From: Elusimicrobia bacterium GWD2_63_28
Lineage (GTDB): Bacteria > Elusimicrobiota > Elusimicrobia > Elusimicrobiales > UBA9959
Length of the DNA: 64,000 nt
Assembly: GCA_001799895.1 (NCBI GenBank)
Contig: MGUI01000026.1
Span: forward strand, 1 to 64,000
Reading direction: 5' to 3'
Positions 50,786 to 59,689 of the stretch are shown in pieces (positions within the stretch are counted from its first letter, which is position 1; each line of letters begins with the position of its first letter). The notes beneath the pieces are model-generated. The model was not told the DNA's origin. It did not search any database and worked only from the letters and a program-made list of their open reading frames with translations. The translations under genes and the position numbers were made by a program.

Positions 50786-52594
50786 ATGGCCTATAAACCC
50801 GACTTCCGCAGATTCGCGGCCTTCCTGGCCCTGAATTTCCTGCTTTCGCTGTTCATCTGCACCTATTTCCTGCTTTCCGCCGGCAGCCACCCGCTGGGGC
50901 TGGCTTACGCCGCCGTGGCGCTGGTCTCCAATACGGCCCTGCTCTGCGCCGCCGCGGCCATACCCGCCGCCCTGCTTTTCCTGACCGGGGTGCCGGCCCT
51001 GCCCGCCGCCCTGCTGGCGGTCTTCCAGCTCCTGCTGGTGGTGGACGCGGCGGTGTACAAGATCTTCAAGTTCCACATGAATTCCATGGTGCTGAACCTG
51101 CTGACCACCCCGGGCGGGCTGGACTCGCTGGACCAGGGCTGGGGCACCAAGGTCCTGTTCGTGTTCATAGCGGCCGCGATCGCGGGGGCGCAGTGGTACT
51201 TCTGGCGCCTTGCTGCCAGCCCCTGGTTCTCGGGCAGGCGCCTGCGGGCTCTGGCCTGGCTGGCGCTGGCGGCCTTGCTGGCCGACAAGGGCGTTTACGC
51301 CTGGGGCAATCTTTACGACGTGCCCTATATCACGCGCAACTCGCAGCTGCTGCCTTTTTACCGGCCCCTTACCATAAGGAAGTTCGCCGAGAAGCGCCTG
51401 GGGATGAAGCTGGATAAAGAGGTGACGGGCGGCATAGACGCCAGGTATTCAGGCCTGGCTTACCCCGCGGCCCCGCTGGCGGTAGCGCCGCCCGCCAAGC
51501 CGCTCAATTTCCTGTTCATCGTGGTGGACTCGCTGCGCGCCGACATGCTGACCCCGGACGTGATGCCGGAAACCTGGGCTTTCGGCAAAAAAGCCGCGGT
51601 CTTCAGCGGTCATTACAGCGGCGGCAACTGCACCCGCTTCGGCGTCTTCTCCATGCTGTACGGGCTTTACGGCAATTACTGGTTCCCCATGCTGGGCGAA
51701 CGCCGCGGCCCGCTGCTTATAGACGTGCTGAAGGCGCAGGGCTACGACCTGCGGACCTATGCCAGCACCCCCCTCACCTTCCCCGAGTTCAACAAGACCT
51801 GTTTCGTCGAGGTGCCGGGCGCCGGCGTTTACGATAAGCCCGCCGGCTCGAACGGGATCGAGAAGGACCGCGACATTTCCGAAAAATTCGTTTCCTACCT
51901 CCGGTCGCGGGACAAGGCGCGCCCTTATTTCGCCTTCCTCTTTTACGACGCTTCCCACGGCAACTACGATTCCCTGCCCGGCAAGGAAAAGTTCCAGCCG
52001 GCCTTCGCCGTGCACCAGCTGTCGCTCAATAAGGATAATGTCGGCGGGCTCTTCAACCGCTACAAGAACTCCATCCATTCGGACGACTACCTGCTGGGCG
52101 GGATCTTGAGAGCGCTGCGGGAAACCGGCGGGCTGGCCGACACCGCGGTGCTGATCCTGGGCGACCACGGCGAAGCCTTCCTGGAGCGGGGGCGCTTCGG
52201 TCATAACCAGGGCTACAGCCCCGAAGAGTTGCGGGTGCCGCTGGTGCTTTACCTGCCTGGCCGCGCGCCTGGCGTGTTCAGTTACCCGACCAGCCACCTC
52301 GACATCGTGCCCACCCTGCTGCCGCTGGCCGGCGTCAAGAACCCGGCCGCCGATTACTCGGCCGGCCTGAGCCTTTTTGAGGCCGGGCCCCGGCCTTATA
52401 TAACCGCGGCCTCGTGGGACACGGCCGGGATAATCACGGACAAGGCCATACTTGAAATGCCCCTGGAGGCTTACAAGGGCGGCCTCAAGGTTTTCGACAA
52501 GGAATACCGCGAAATTCCCGGCCGGGCGGCGGCCTCCGAGTTCTCGCCGCTGATAATTAAATTCCAGAAAGAGGCCAAGAGGTTCAGCCGCTAG
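50786..52594 (+). CDS. YejM/PbgA-like inner-membrane protein with sulfatase-fold domain
   Basis: 602 residues. Five membrane helices (residues 8-165) are followed by a linker and a periplasmic alkaline-phosphatase/LtaS-fold domain (240-600). VDAAVYKIFKFHMNSMVLNL and SGGNCTRFGVFSMLYGLYGN parallel the E. coli YejM (PbgA) runs at the same places; YejM binds lipid A and restrains LpxC breakdown through LapB. The metal motifs VVDSLRADML (D248) and LGDHGEAFLERGRFGHNQG are present and Thr283 is at the nucleophile site. Start ATG at 50786; TTG at 50753 is possible. LpxB and MsbA homologues elsewhere in the window fit an LPS role. Confidence 0.8.
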   Translation: MAYKPDFRRFAAFLALNFLLSLFICTYFLLSAGSHPLGLAYAAVALVSNTALLCAAAAIPAALLFLTGVPALPAALLAVFQLLLVVDAAVYKIFKFHMNSMVLNLLTTPGGLDSLDQGWGTKVLFVFIAAAIAGAQWYFWRLAASPWFSGRRLRALAWLALAALLADKGVYAWGNLYDVPYITRNSQLLPFYRPLTIRKFAEKRLGMKLDKEVTGGIDARYSGLAYPAAPLAVAPPAKPLNFLFIVVDSLRADMLTPDVMPETWAFGKKAAVFSGHYSGGNCTRFGVFSMLYGLYGNYWFPMLGERRGPLLIDVLKAQGYDLRTYASTPLTFPEFNKTCFVEVPGAGVYDKPAGSNGIEKDRDISEKFVSYLRSRDKARPYFAFLFYDASHGNYDSLPGKEKFQPAFAVHQLSLNKDNVGGLFNRYKNSIHSDDYLLGGILRALRETGGLADTAVLILGDHGEAFLERGRFGHNQGYSPEELRVPLVLYLPGRAPGVFSYPTSHLDIVPTLLPLAGVKNPAADYSAGLSLFEAGPRPYITAASWDTAGIITDKAILEMPLEAYKGGLKVFDKEYREIPGRAAASEFSPLIIKFQKEAKRFSR

Positions 52595-52612
52595 CGCCGC
52601 AAAACACGCGAT

Positions 52613-54733
52613 ATGCGCCCAGCTTATAAAAATTTCGGGGCACGGCTTGCTTTTCTTGCGCTGCTGGCGGGAGGACTGTCGCCGGCCGGGGCCCTGACTC
52701 CCGGCGAGCTGGAGCAGTATTATTGCAAGGACATAAAAGAACCTTTCTACTCCGCCGCGGGCACCTCTCCCGCCGGAAACAGCCTGATCAATGCCAGGAA
52801 GGGCAGCCTGCCCGCGGCCTTCAGAATGCCCAAGCCGGCTGGCACGCTGCGGATCTTCGTGGCCGGCGAGTCCGTAGCCGCCCTGCTGGGGGGCGGGCCG
52901 GATTCTGAGCTGACGGCAGCCCTGGCCGCGCAGTATCCCGGCTCCGCCGTAGAGGTGATAAACGCCGGGATGGGGGCTTACGAAAGCCGCCGGATATCAG
53001 GCATAGTCGAAGAGATCCTCTCTTATGAGCCGGACCTGGTGGTGGTCCTGAGCGGCAATAACGAGAACGGCAAGGAGTTCTGCCCCGGATTTTCCGCCGA
53101 GCTGGCCCGCCGGTCCCGGAACCTGCGCTCCAAGCTGGGCAGCTTTTCGCTGCCCGAAGAGGATTCCGGGATAAAAGCCAGTCTGGCCATACACGAGGGC
53201 AGGCTGCGCTCCATGGCGCGGCTCGCCCGCAAAAAAAATATCCCTTTGATTTTCTGCACCCTTCCGGCCAATCTGCGTGATTACGCCCCGGACGGCGACC
53301 TGCCGCTGGAGCAGGCTGAATTTGCCGCCGGCCTGGCGGCCCTGGAGAAAAAACAATACGCCGCGGCCCTGGAGCGTTTCCGCGCCGCGCTGGCGGCCCG
53401 GCCCCGCGGGGCTTTCCAGCTTTTTTACGCCGGCAGGGCGCTGGACGGCCTCGGCCGCCCCGGCGAGGCGAGGGCTTACTATAAAGACGCCGCCAAATAC
53501 GACCGGGCCGGGGACAGGAGCTCGGGCGACAGGAATGAAATGATACGCCGCGCGGCGCTGGAGGAGGGGGCAGTGGTAGCCGACCTGGAGCGCGCCTTCG
53601 CCGGCCTGGCCGCTGACGGCCTGCCCGGCGGCCGGGAGCTGGCCGACGGGGTGCACTGGTACAACCGCTACAACGCTTTCGTCTCCGGGGTAATAGCCGC
53701 GGCCGCGCGCGGCGCGCTGCCGAAGGGTGCGGCGGCCGCGGTAAAGCCCGCCGGCCCCGGCGCGCCCCGTCCCGAAGATTTCCGCGCCAAGCTTTCCTAT
53801 GCCGCGGCGAGTGTCGCCCCGGAAAAATTCTGCGATACCCTGCCCAATGAGCGGGCCATGGTCCTGCTGGAAAGCCTGTGCGATTCCGACTGCGGCAGAC
53901 TGGAGGCAGCGCTGGGGTCAGATAAAAAACTTGCGGCAGAATTATATGAAAGCGCGTGGAACCCCGGCCTGAAAGGCGCCGCCCGCCGGTTGCGGCCGGC
54001 CCTGCTGCAAGCCGCGGCCGAGATGTTCCGCCGCCGGGGCAATTTCCGGGCGGCCTCCAGGCTGGCCAACGAAGCCCTGGAGCTTGAGAGCGCCGTGGAC
54101 GGCGGCCTTAAGCTGGCGAACGCCTGTCCCTCCCTTAACCTGCTGCGCGGCCGGCTGAAGCATGGGGCCGGCGACCGCGCCGGCGCCGCCGCCGAGTTCA
54201 AGCGCGCGTCGGTTTCCCCGGCCCTGCTAAAAATAATGGCAGCGCTGAACGGCCCGCTCGGCCTCGGGCTGGCGCTTCCATCAGAACCAGCGGTTAAGGA
54301 TAATGAAACGGCCAGGCCGGTAGCGGCCAAAGAGGCGGCCTCGAAGGAGATCTCGGACGCCGCCGTGGAAGCGCTGCGCGCCGGCGACCGCCCCCGGGCC
54401 CGGAACCTGCTGCTGGCCGCGGTAGAAAAAAGCCCTGAGAATTTCGAGGCCAGGATGAACCTCTGTTTCCTGGCCGCGGCTGAAAGTGACGCCGCGCTGG
54501 GCGAAGAACATTGCGGCGAGGCGGTTTACCTGTCCGCTTTCCCGGGCAGGCACGCCCTGCTGCTCGGCGACAGCCGCCCGTCCGCCCTGCTGCTGAGGGG
54601 GAGTTTTTACCTGAAGGTGAAGAATGTAGCCGAGGCCTGCAGGGACTTCCGGGAGGCGGGGGCCGCGGCCCCGGAGGGCTGGCCGCGCCTGGCCGAAGTC
54701 CGTTCGGCGCTGAAGGAAAATTGCGGAGAGTGA
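52613..54733 (+). CDS. Secreted SGNH-type hydrolase with TPR-like repeats
   Basis: 706 residues with a signal peptide (about 1-27). Residues 75-370 form an SGNH hydrolase fold: block I is FVAGESVAALL (S87, GES instead of GDS), block II INAGMGAYESRRI, block III LSGNNENG, and block V DGVHWYNRYN with Asp and His. A TPR-like pair sits inside (about 235-300, YAAALERFRAALAARPRGAF) and more repeats fill residues 400-700. Relatives are GES-type SGNH esterases or acetyl-transfer partners in exopolysaccharide systems. It lies 18 bases after the YejM-like gene and is coexpressed. Confidence 0.8.
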   Translation: MRPAYKNFGARLAFLALLAGGLSPAGALTPGELEQYYCKDIKEPFYSAAGTSPAGNSLINARKGSLPAAFRMPKPAGTLRIFVAGESVAALLGGGPDSELTAALAAQYPGSAVEVINAGMGAYESRRISGIVEEILSYEPDLVVVLSGNNENGKEFCPGFSAELARRSRNLRSKLGSFSLPEEDSGIKASLAIHEGRLRSMARLARKKNIPLIFCTLPANLRDYAPDGDLPLEQAEFAAGLAALEKKQYAAALERFRAALAARPRGAFQLFYAGRALDGLGRPGEARAYYKDAAKYDRAGDRSSGDRNEMIRRAALEEGAVVADLERAFAGLAADGLPGGRELADGVHWYNRYNAFVSGVIAAAARGALPKGAAAAVKPAGPGAPRPEDFRAKLSYAAASVAPEKFCDTLPNERAMVLLESLCDSDCGRLEAALGSDKKLAAELYESAWNPGLKGAARRLRPALLQAAAEMFRRRGNFRAASRLANEALELESAVDGGLKLANACPSLNLLRGRLKHGAGDRAGAAAEFKRASVSPALLKIMAALNGPLGLGLALPSEPAVKDNETARPVAAKEAASKEISDAAVEALRAGDRPRARNLLLAAVEKSPENFEARMNLCFLAAAESDAALGEEHCGEAVYLSAFPGRHALLLGDSRPSALLLRGSFYLKVKNVAEACRDFREAGAAAPEGWPRLAEVRSALKENCGE

Positions 54734-54734
54734 A

Positions 54735-55100
54735 CTACCAGGGATTTTCCAGGTCGCGGGCCGAGTAGGAGTGCTCCCGCGCGTGGAAATAACTGCCGGC
54801 GGCAGCGGCCCGGCCCGGCCGGAATAACCTGTAGGCCAGGGCCAGCGGCGTCAGCAGCAGGTAATAGACGGCGCCCAGCGCCAGGGCCGCGGCGGCCCCG
54901 GCTATAGCGCCGGCGATCTTCATCCAGGCCGCGGCGAACCGGGCCGCGGCTTCTTTGAAGAAAAAAGCCAGCCCCAGTACCGCCAGCGCTCCGCCGGCGA
55001 ACTCTGCCCGCCGGGACAGCAGGGCGAGCAGCAGCAGCGCCGCGGCCATCGCGCCCAGCGTCTGCAGAGTTCTTTTCCGGTCCTGCCGCATATTTTCCAT
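54735..55100 (-). CDS. SxtJ-like small membrane protein
   Basis: 121 residues: two or three membrane segments (about 14-30, 35-55 and 65-95, with KIAGAIAGAAAALALGAVYYLLLTPLAL) and a basic tail. WMK(I)xG...YYLLLTPLAL..RLF is the pattern of SxtJ-family membrane proteins encoded beside carbamoyltransferases. ATG at 55100 is used, one base after the DUF5989 stop; the ORF could start seven codons earlier. The stop is one base from the converging SGNH gene, so no terminator separates them. Function is unknown. Confidence 0.78.
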   Translation of the reverse strand: MENMRQDRKRTLQTLGAMAAALLLLALLSRRAEFAGGALAVLGLAFFFKEAAARFAAAWMKIAGAIAGAAAALALGAVYYLLLTPLALAYRLFRPGRAAAAGSYFHAREHSYSARDLENPW

Positions 55101-55101
55101 C

Positions 55102-55254
55102 CTAAAATAAAGTGTAAACAAAAGGCGCCACCGCCGGGCCGCTGGTGAGTATCAGCAGCGCGCCGATGAGCAGCAGCGCCGCTATCACCGGCAGCAGCCA
55201 CCATTTCTTGCGCTCGCGCAGGTAAGCCCACAGATCTTTTATCAGTTCGCGCAT
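55102..55254 (-). CDS. DUF5989-like single-helix protein, 50 residues
   Basis: A short gene: ATG at 55254, TAG at 55102. The product starts MRELIKDLWAYLRERKKWWL, has one hydrophobic helix, and ends TSGPAVAPFVYTLF. This basic-helix-tail pattern matches the DUF5989 family of about 50 residues that sits between carbamoyltransferase and SxtJ genes in many bacteria. Its position here, two bases after the carbamoyltransferase stop and one before the SxtJ-like start, is exactly that arrangement. Confidence 0.85.
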   Translation of the reverse strand: MRELIKDLWAYLRERKKWWLLPVIAALLLIGALLILTSGPAVAPFVYTLF

Positions 55255-55256
55255 AG

Positions 55257-57107
55257 TCAGCTCCGCTCCGCCGGCTGCTTCTTCTTATCGAAAAACAAAT
55301 TTCCTATCGCCAGGTAGTCCAATTCGGTGCGCATGAAGCAGCGGTAGGCGTCTGCGGGAGAGCAGACTATCGGCTCGCCCCGCACGTTGAAGCTGGTGTT
55401 CACCAGGACGCCGCAGCCGGTCTTTTGCCTGAAGGCCGACAGCAGGGCGTGGTACCTGGAATTGGTCTCCCTGTGTACCGTCTGCACCCGCGCCGAGTAA
55501 TCCAGGTGCGTGACGGCCGGCAAATCGGACCGGGCGCGGCCTAACCTTTCCTGCAGCGTCATCCCGGGCTCATCCTTGGCCGGAAGCCGCCGCGCCGGAG
55601 CGAGGTGATCCACGAGCAGCATGTAGGGCGAGGCCCGGCCGGCTTCGAAATAATCCGCGGCGTCTTCAGCCAGCACCGACGGGGCGAAAGGCCGGAAGTT
55701 CTCCCTGTGCTTGATCTTCAGGTTGAGCCGGGCCTGCATGTCCGGGTTCCGGGCGTCGGCCAGGATACTGCGGTTGCCCAGGGCCCTGGGGCCCCATTCG
55801 GCCCGGCCCTGATGCCAGCCTATCACGGCGCCGCCGGCTATGAGCGCGGCCGCTCGCTCTAAAAGTTCCGCGTCAGAGAGCTTCTCGTAAACGGCGCCGG
55901 CCTCCCGGGCCATCGCTTCGGCTTCTGCCTCGCCGTATTCCGGCCCGGCGAAGGCGCCCAGCATCCCGTCGCTCCCGCTTGCTGCCCTGGCGCCACCGAA
56001 ATAGAGATGGTGCGCGGCCAGGGCCGCGCCTAGCGCGCCCCCGGCGTCGCCGGCCGCGGGCTGCACCCAGAGATCGTCGGAAATATTCTCCCTGAGCAGC
56101 CTGCCGTTGGCCACGCAGTTGAGCGCCACGCCGCCGGCCAGGCAGAGGTTGCGGCTGCCGGTGAGGCGCCTGGCCTCGCGGGCCAGCTTCAGCACTATCT
56201 CTTCGGTCACCTGCTGCGCCGCCAGCGCGAAGTCGCAATGCTCCCGCAGCAGCGGGCCTTCCGGCTTCCGCCGGGGCAGGCCGAACAGCTGCTCCCAGCG
56301 CCGGTCCCGTATCATGCGCAGGCCGGCCGCGTAATCGAAATAGTTTTGGTTGAGGCGGATGGAACCGTCGTCGCGGGAGTCCACCAGCTCGGAGAGTATG
56401 AGGCGCCTGAAACGCGCCGTCCTGTCGCCGCCGGGCTCGCCGTACGGGGCCAGGCCCATCAGCTTGTACTCCCCGGAATTGACTTTGAAGCCGGCGTAAA
56501 AAGTGAAGGCCGAATAGAGCAGGCCCAGGGAGTCGGGGAAGCGCTGTTCGCGGAGCACCCTTATCGCGCTCCCCTCTCCGTGCGAGATAGTGCCGGTCGC
56601 CCATTCGCCGACTCCGTCCACCGTCAGGATGGCGGCCTCGCCGAACGGTGAAGGGTAGAAAGCGCTGGCGGCGTGGGACAGGTGGTGCTCGGGGAACAAC
56701 AGCTTCACCCCGTCGGCGGGGGCGCCGGTGAGGCGCTCCAGTTCAGCCCTGATGACGCGTTTGATGAAGAGCTTCTCGCCCAGCCAGGACGGCAGCGCCG
56801 TCACGAACTGTGACACGCCGCGGGGCGCGAGGCCGTAATAGGTTTCCAGCAGCCGCTCGAATTTAAGCAGCGGCTTCTCGTAGAAGGCCGCGGCGGCCAG
56901 GTCAGCGGGCGCGAGCGGCCTGCCCAGGGAGGAGAGCCGGCCTCCCTGTTCCAGGCAGGCGCGCACGGCGGCGGCGGGGAAAGAGGGATCGTGTTTTTTG
57001 CGGCTGAGGCGCTCTTCCTGCACGGCGAAGAGCAGTCTGCCGTCTTCGATCAGCGCGGCGGCCGAGTCGTGGTAGAAAGCGGAGATCCCGAGGATCAGGC
57101 TACTCAC
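55257..57107 (-). CDS. NodU/CmcH/TobZ-family carbamoyltransferase
   Basis: 616 residues. N-terminal Kae1-like domain (ILGISAFYHDSAAALIEDG, FPEHHLSHAASAFYPSPF, TVDGVGEWATG) and C-terminal YrdC-like domain fit the TobZ two-site mechanism, which makes carbamoyl-adenylate from carbamoyl phosphate and ATP, then passes the carbamoyl group to a hydroxyl. LAGGVALNCVANGRL and EWGPRALGNRSILAD are family signatures. GTG start at 57107 overlaps the upstream gene by eight bases. The acceptor is probably a surface sugar or secondary metabolite. It forms a module with DUF5989 and SxtJ proteins. Confidence 0.92.
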   Translation of the reverse strand: MSSLILGISAFYHDSAAALIEDGRLLFAVQEERLSRKKHDPSFPAAAVRACLEQGGRLSSLGRPLAPADLAAAAFYEKPLLKFERLLETYYGLAPRGVSQFVTALPSWLGEKLFIKRVIRAELERLTGAPADGVKLLFPEHHLSHAASAFYPSPFGEAAILTVDGVGEWATGTISHGEGSAIRVLREQRFPDSLGLLYSAFTFYAGFKVNSGEYKLMGLAPYGEPGGDRTARFRRLILSELVDSRDDGSIRLNQNYFDYAAGLRMIRDRRWEQLFGLPRRKPEGPLLREHCDFALAAQQVTEEIVLKLAREARRLTGSRNLCLAGGVALNCVANGRLLRENISDDLWVQPAAGDAGGALGAALAAHHLYFGGARAASGSDGMLGAFAGPEYGEAEAEAMAREAGAVYEKLSDAELLERAAALIAGGAVIGWHQGRAEWGPRALGNRSILADARNPDMQARLNLKIKHRENFRPFAPSVLAEDAADYFEAGRASPYMLLVDHLAPARRLPAKDEPGMTLQERLGRARSDLPAVTHLDYSARVQTVHRETNSRYHALLSAFRQKTGCGVLVNTSFNVRGEPIVCSPADAYRCFMRTELDYLAIGNLFFDKKKQPAERS

Positions 57108-57477
57108 CGGCCGGCCCCGGGGACAGGCGATTCCGCCGGGCGGAGCGGGCCTTCTTCCTGCGTATGCGCTGTATTTCCTTCAGGCGCGGAGAGGTGGAGG
57201 GGGAGACTATCAGTTCTATCTCGTCTACCAGTTCGCGCAAAGCCAGGAAGCGGTTCACGGAGCGCTTGCGCTCGCGCTGGCAGCGCACTATGAGGTTCAA
57301 GGGCGGGTATTTGAGCAGGACGGCGTTGGAGGTCTTGTTTATCTTCTGGCCGCCGGCGCCGCTGCCCCGGATGAACTGCTCCTCGACGAGGCGCAGGTCT
57401 ATCCTGAGCCGGGCGATGCGCTCTTTCAGGGCCTCCGCCTTGGCGGGGGTGATGTCTGAAAGCTCGGGAAAATTCAA
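57100..57477 (-). CDS. Release-factor-type GGQ-domain protein (ArfB/YaeJ-like)
   Basis: 125 residues. GSGAGGQKINKTSNAVLLKY carries the GGQ peptidyl-tRNA hydrolysis motif, followed by VRCQRERKRSVNRFLAL, with no codon-recognition domain, and a basic tail (IRRKKARSARRNR) such as ArfB uses to sense an empty mRNA channel. This points to stalled-ribosome rescue. A PrfH/RF-like variant is the alternative. It lies three bases after the rel stop and overlaps the carbamoyltransferase start. Confidence 0.88.
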   Translation of the reverse strand: MNFPELSDITPAKAEALKERIARLRIDLRLVEEQFIRGSGAGGQKINKTSNAVLLKYPPLNLIVRCQRERKRSVNRFLALRELVDEIELIVSPSTSPRLKEIQRIRRKKARSARRNRLSPGPAGE

Positions 57478-57480
57478 AGG

Positions 57481-58923
57481 TTATTCCTCCGGCTGGCCGT
57501 GCTCGCGCAGGTACTTGCGGATGTGGGAGCGGGCGCCCGCGGTCTTCACCGTGCCGAGCCAGTCCTTCTTGGGCGCGGAATTCCTGCGCGTGACGATCTC
57601 GCAGATGTCGCCGCTCTTGAGCGGCTGGTCCAGGCGCACCATCTTGTTGTTGACCTTGGCGCCTATGCAGGTGTTGCCGATGTCGGTATGGATGGTGTAG
57701 GCGAAGTCTATGGGGGTGGCGTCGACGGGCAGCGGCTTCACCTCGCCCTTGGGCGTGAAGATGAAGATCTGGTCCAGCTCGAGGTCGGTCTTGAAGCTCT
57801 CGATGAACTCGCGCGGGCTGGAGAGGTCCTGCAGCCACTCCATCCACTGCCGCAGCCAGTTGAGCTTCTCGTCGAGATGCTTGTCCGCGCCCTTCTCGCC
57901 CAGCTTGTAGCGCCAGTGCGCGGCGATGCCGTATTCGGAGGTGCGGTGCATCTCCTCGGTGCGGATCTGGATCTCTATGACCTCGCCGGTGCCGGCCATC
58001 ACGCTGGTGTGCAGGCTCTGGTACAGGTTCATCTTCGGAACGGCGATATAGTCGGTGAACGAGCCCGCCACCGGCTTGAAGACCGAGTGCACGGTGCCCA
58101 GCAGGGCGTAGCAGTTGATCACGGTGTCGGTGATGACGCGCACGGCGAGGGCGTCCTGGATCTCCTCGAAAGGCTTGTCCTGGCGCAGCATCTTGCGGTA
58201 GATGGAGTAGAGGTTCTTCACGCGGGCCAGCACGCGGTGCGGCACTTGCGCGCCTGCAAGGTGCGTCTCCAGCTCGGTCCGGAAGTCCTCCAGGAGCTTT
58301 TCCCTCATCGCATAGCGCAGCTGCACCTTGGCCAGCAGGCTCTGGAACTCGTCGGGGTGCAGGTACTTGAAAGAGAGGTCCTCGAGCTCGCTCTTCAGGT
58401 GGAAAATGCCGAGGCGCTGCGCCAGCGGCGCGTAGAGGGAAATGGTCTCGTGGCTGATCTCCAGCTGCTTCTCGCGCGTGAGGAAATTCAGCGTCCGCAT
58501 GTTGTGCAGGCGGTCGGCCAGCTTGATGACGATGACGCGGATGTCCTTGGCCGTGGCCAGGATCATCTTGCGCCAGTTCTCGGCCTGGGCCTCGTCGCGG
58601 GAGGAAAATTTAAGGGTCTCTATCTTGGTGACGCCGGCCACCAGCGCGTAGATCTCGTCGCCGAACTCTTTCTGGAAGGTCTCGTGGGGGATCTTGGTGT
58701 CTTCCAGCACGTCGTGCATGAGCCCGGCGGCCACGGTTTCCAGGTCCATCTTGAAGTCCACCAGGATCTCGGCCACGGCCGCGCAGTGCACGAAGTATTT
58801 TTCGCCGGAGGCGCGCTTCTGCTCCTGGTGGGCCTCGTTGGAATAGTTCCAGGCGTACTCCAGCACGGTAGTGTCCTGCGAGGAGTATTCGCGGAATTTT
58901 TTAAGCAGTTCGTCTAGTTCCAT
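57481..58923 (-). CDS. Short RelA/SpoT-family (p)ppGpp synthetase-hydrolase, lacking C-terminal regulatory domains
   Basis: 480 residues against about 700 for a full-length Rel. The HD hydrolase domain is intact (HCAAVAEIL, LMHDVLEDTKI, KLADRLHNMRTL), as is the synthetase domain (DYIAVPKMNLYQSLHT, EIQIRTEEMH) and a TGS domain (IFIFTPKGEVKPLPVDATPI, HTDIGNTCIGAKVNNK). The protein ends soon after with ARSHIRKYLREHG, and the helical, zinc-finger and ACT domains are absent. The stop is followed at once by the GGQ gene, so I see no frameshift. Both activities are probably kept, but ribosome-coupled control may be different. Confidence 0.92.
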   Translation of the reverse strand: MELDELLKKFREYSSQDTTVLEYAWNYSNEAHQEQKRASGEKYFVHCAAVAEILVDFKMDLETVAAGLMHDVLEDTKIPHETFQKEFGDEIYALVAGVTKIETLKFSSRDEAQAENWRKMILATAKDIRVIVIKLADRLHNMRTLNFLTREKQLEISHETISLYAPLAQRLGIFHLKSELEDLSFKYLHPDEFQSLLAKVQLRYAMREKLLEDFRTELETHLAGAQVPHRVLARVKNLYSIYRKMLRQDKPFEEIQDALAVRVITDTVINCYALLGTVHSVFKPVAGSFTDYIAVPKMNLYQSLHTSVMAGTGEVIEIQIRTEEMHRTSEYGIAAHWRYKLGEKGADKHLDEKLNWLRQWMEWLQDLSSPREFIESFKTDLELDQIFIFTPKGEVKPLPVDATPIDFAYTIHTDIGNTCIGAKVNNKMVRLDQPLKSGDICEIVTRRNSAPKKDWLGTVKTAGARSHIRKYLREHGQPEE

Positions 58924-58927
58924 GTTG

Positions 58928-59647
58928 TCAGTCTCCGAAGTGGCGTATCAGCATCACGGTGGCGAAGCCGAGCGGGAAGATGGCCGGGGTGAGCCGGTCG
59001 TAGGTCTTGTGCAGGCGGGGCAGGATGTCCGCCATGGCTATGTAGAGGAAGGAGCCGCCGGAGAGGCCCAGCAGGAAGGCTTCGGCGCCGGGGGGGATGT
59101 TCTGGATCAGCGGGGCGGCTATAAAGGCGCCGATGGGGGTGGCGGCCGCGAGGGCCAGGCTGAACTTGAAGGCCTGGCTCCGGGTCTTGCCGGCGTGCAG
59201 CAGCAGCGAGACCAGCGTGACGCCGTCGGCGAACTTGTGCAGGATGACGCCCAGCGCCACGTTGACGCCGGCCACGGCCCCGGGCGCGAAGCCCACTGCG
59301 ATGTTGAAGCCGTCGAGCAGGGAGTGCAGGCCCATGGCCGCGAAGGCCGCCGCGCCCATGTGGTGCACGTGGCAGTCCTCCATAAATTCGTTGCAGGCGC
59401 TGTGCGCGGCGAAGGTTTCGAGGGTGAACAGGGCCAGCAGGGCGGCCAGGGCGCCATAGGCCACGGCGGAGGGGTTGAGGCCGGCCCCGGCGGGCAGGAT
59501 GTCGAGCAGGGCGGCGGAAACCAGCACGCCGGCCGCGTAGGCCAGCGCGCGCCCCAGGAAGGTGCGGCTGAAGCCGCCGAACTTCAGGACGGCGCCTGAC
59601 CCGGCCAGGGTGAAGATCACCGCCAATATGCTGAACAGAATTATCAT
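58928..59647 (-). CDS. ZIP-family divalent metal transporter
   Basis: 239 residues with eight membrane helices. The metal-path motifs HSLLDGFNIAVGF (helix 4) and LHKFADGVTLVSLL (helix 5) are those of ZIP transporters, and ECHVHH-like residues (DCHVHHMG) lie in the loop before helix 4. It should import Zn2+ or related ions into the cytoplasm. Its stop is four bases from the rel start, so both belong to the same long operon. Confidence 0.92.
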   Translation of the reverse strand: MIILFSILAVIFTLAGSGAVLKFGGFSRTFLGRALAYAAGVLVSAALLDILPAGAGLNPSAVAYGALAALLALFTLETFAAHSACNEFMEDCHVHHMGAAAFAAMGLHSLLDGFNIAVGFAPGAVAGVNVALGVILHKFADGVTLVSLLLHAGKTRSQAFKFSLALAAATPIGAFIAAPLIQNIPPGAEAFLLGLSGGSFLYIAMADILPRLHKTYDRLTPAIFPLGFATVMLIRHFGD

Positions 59648-59689
59648 AAAAACTTTTGCCCCGCGTCCCGCCGGCTGCCGCGCCCGGGG

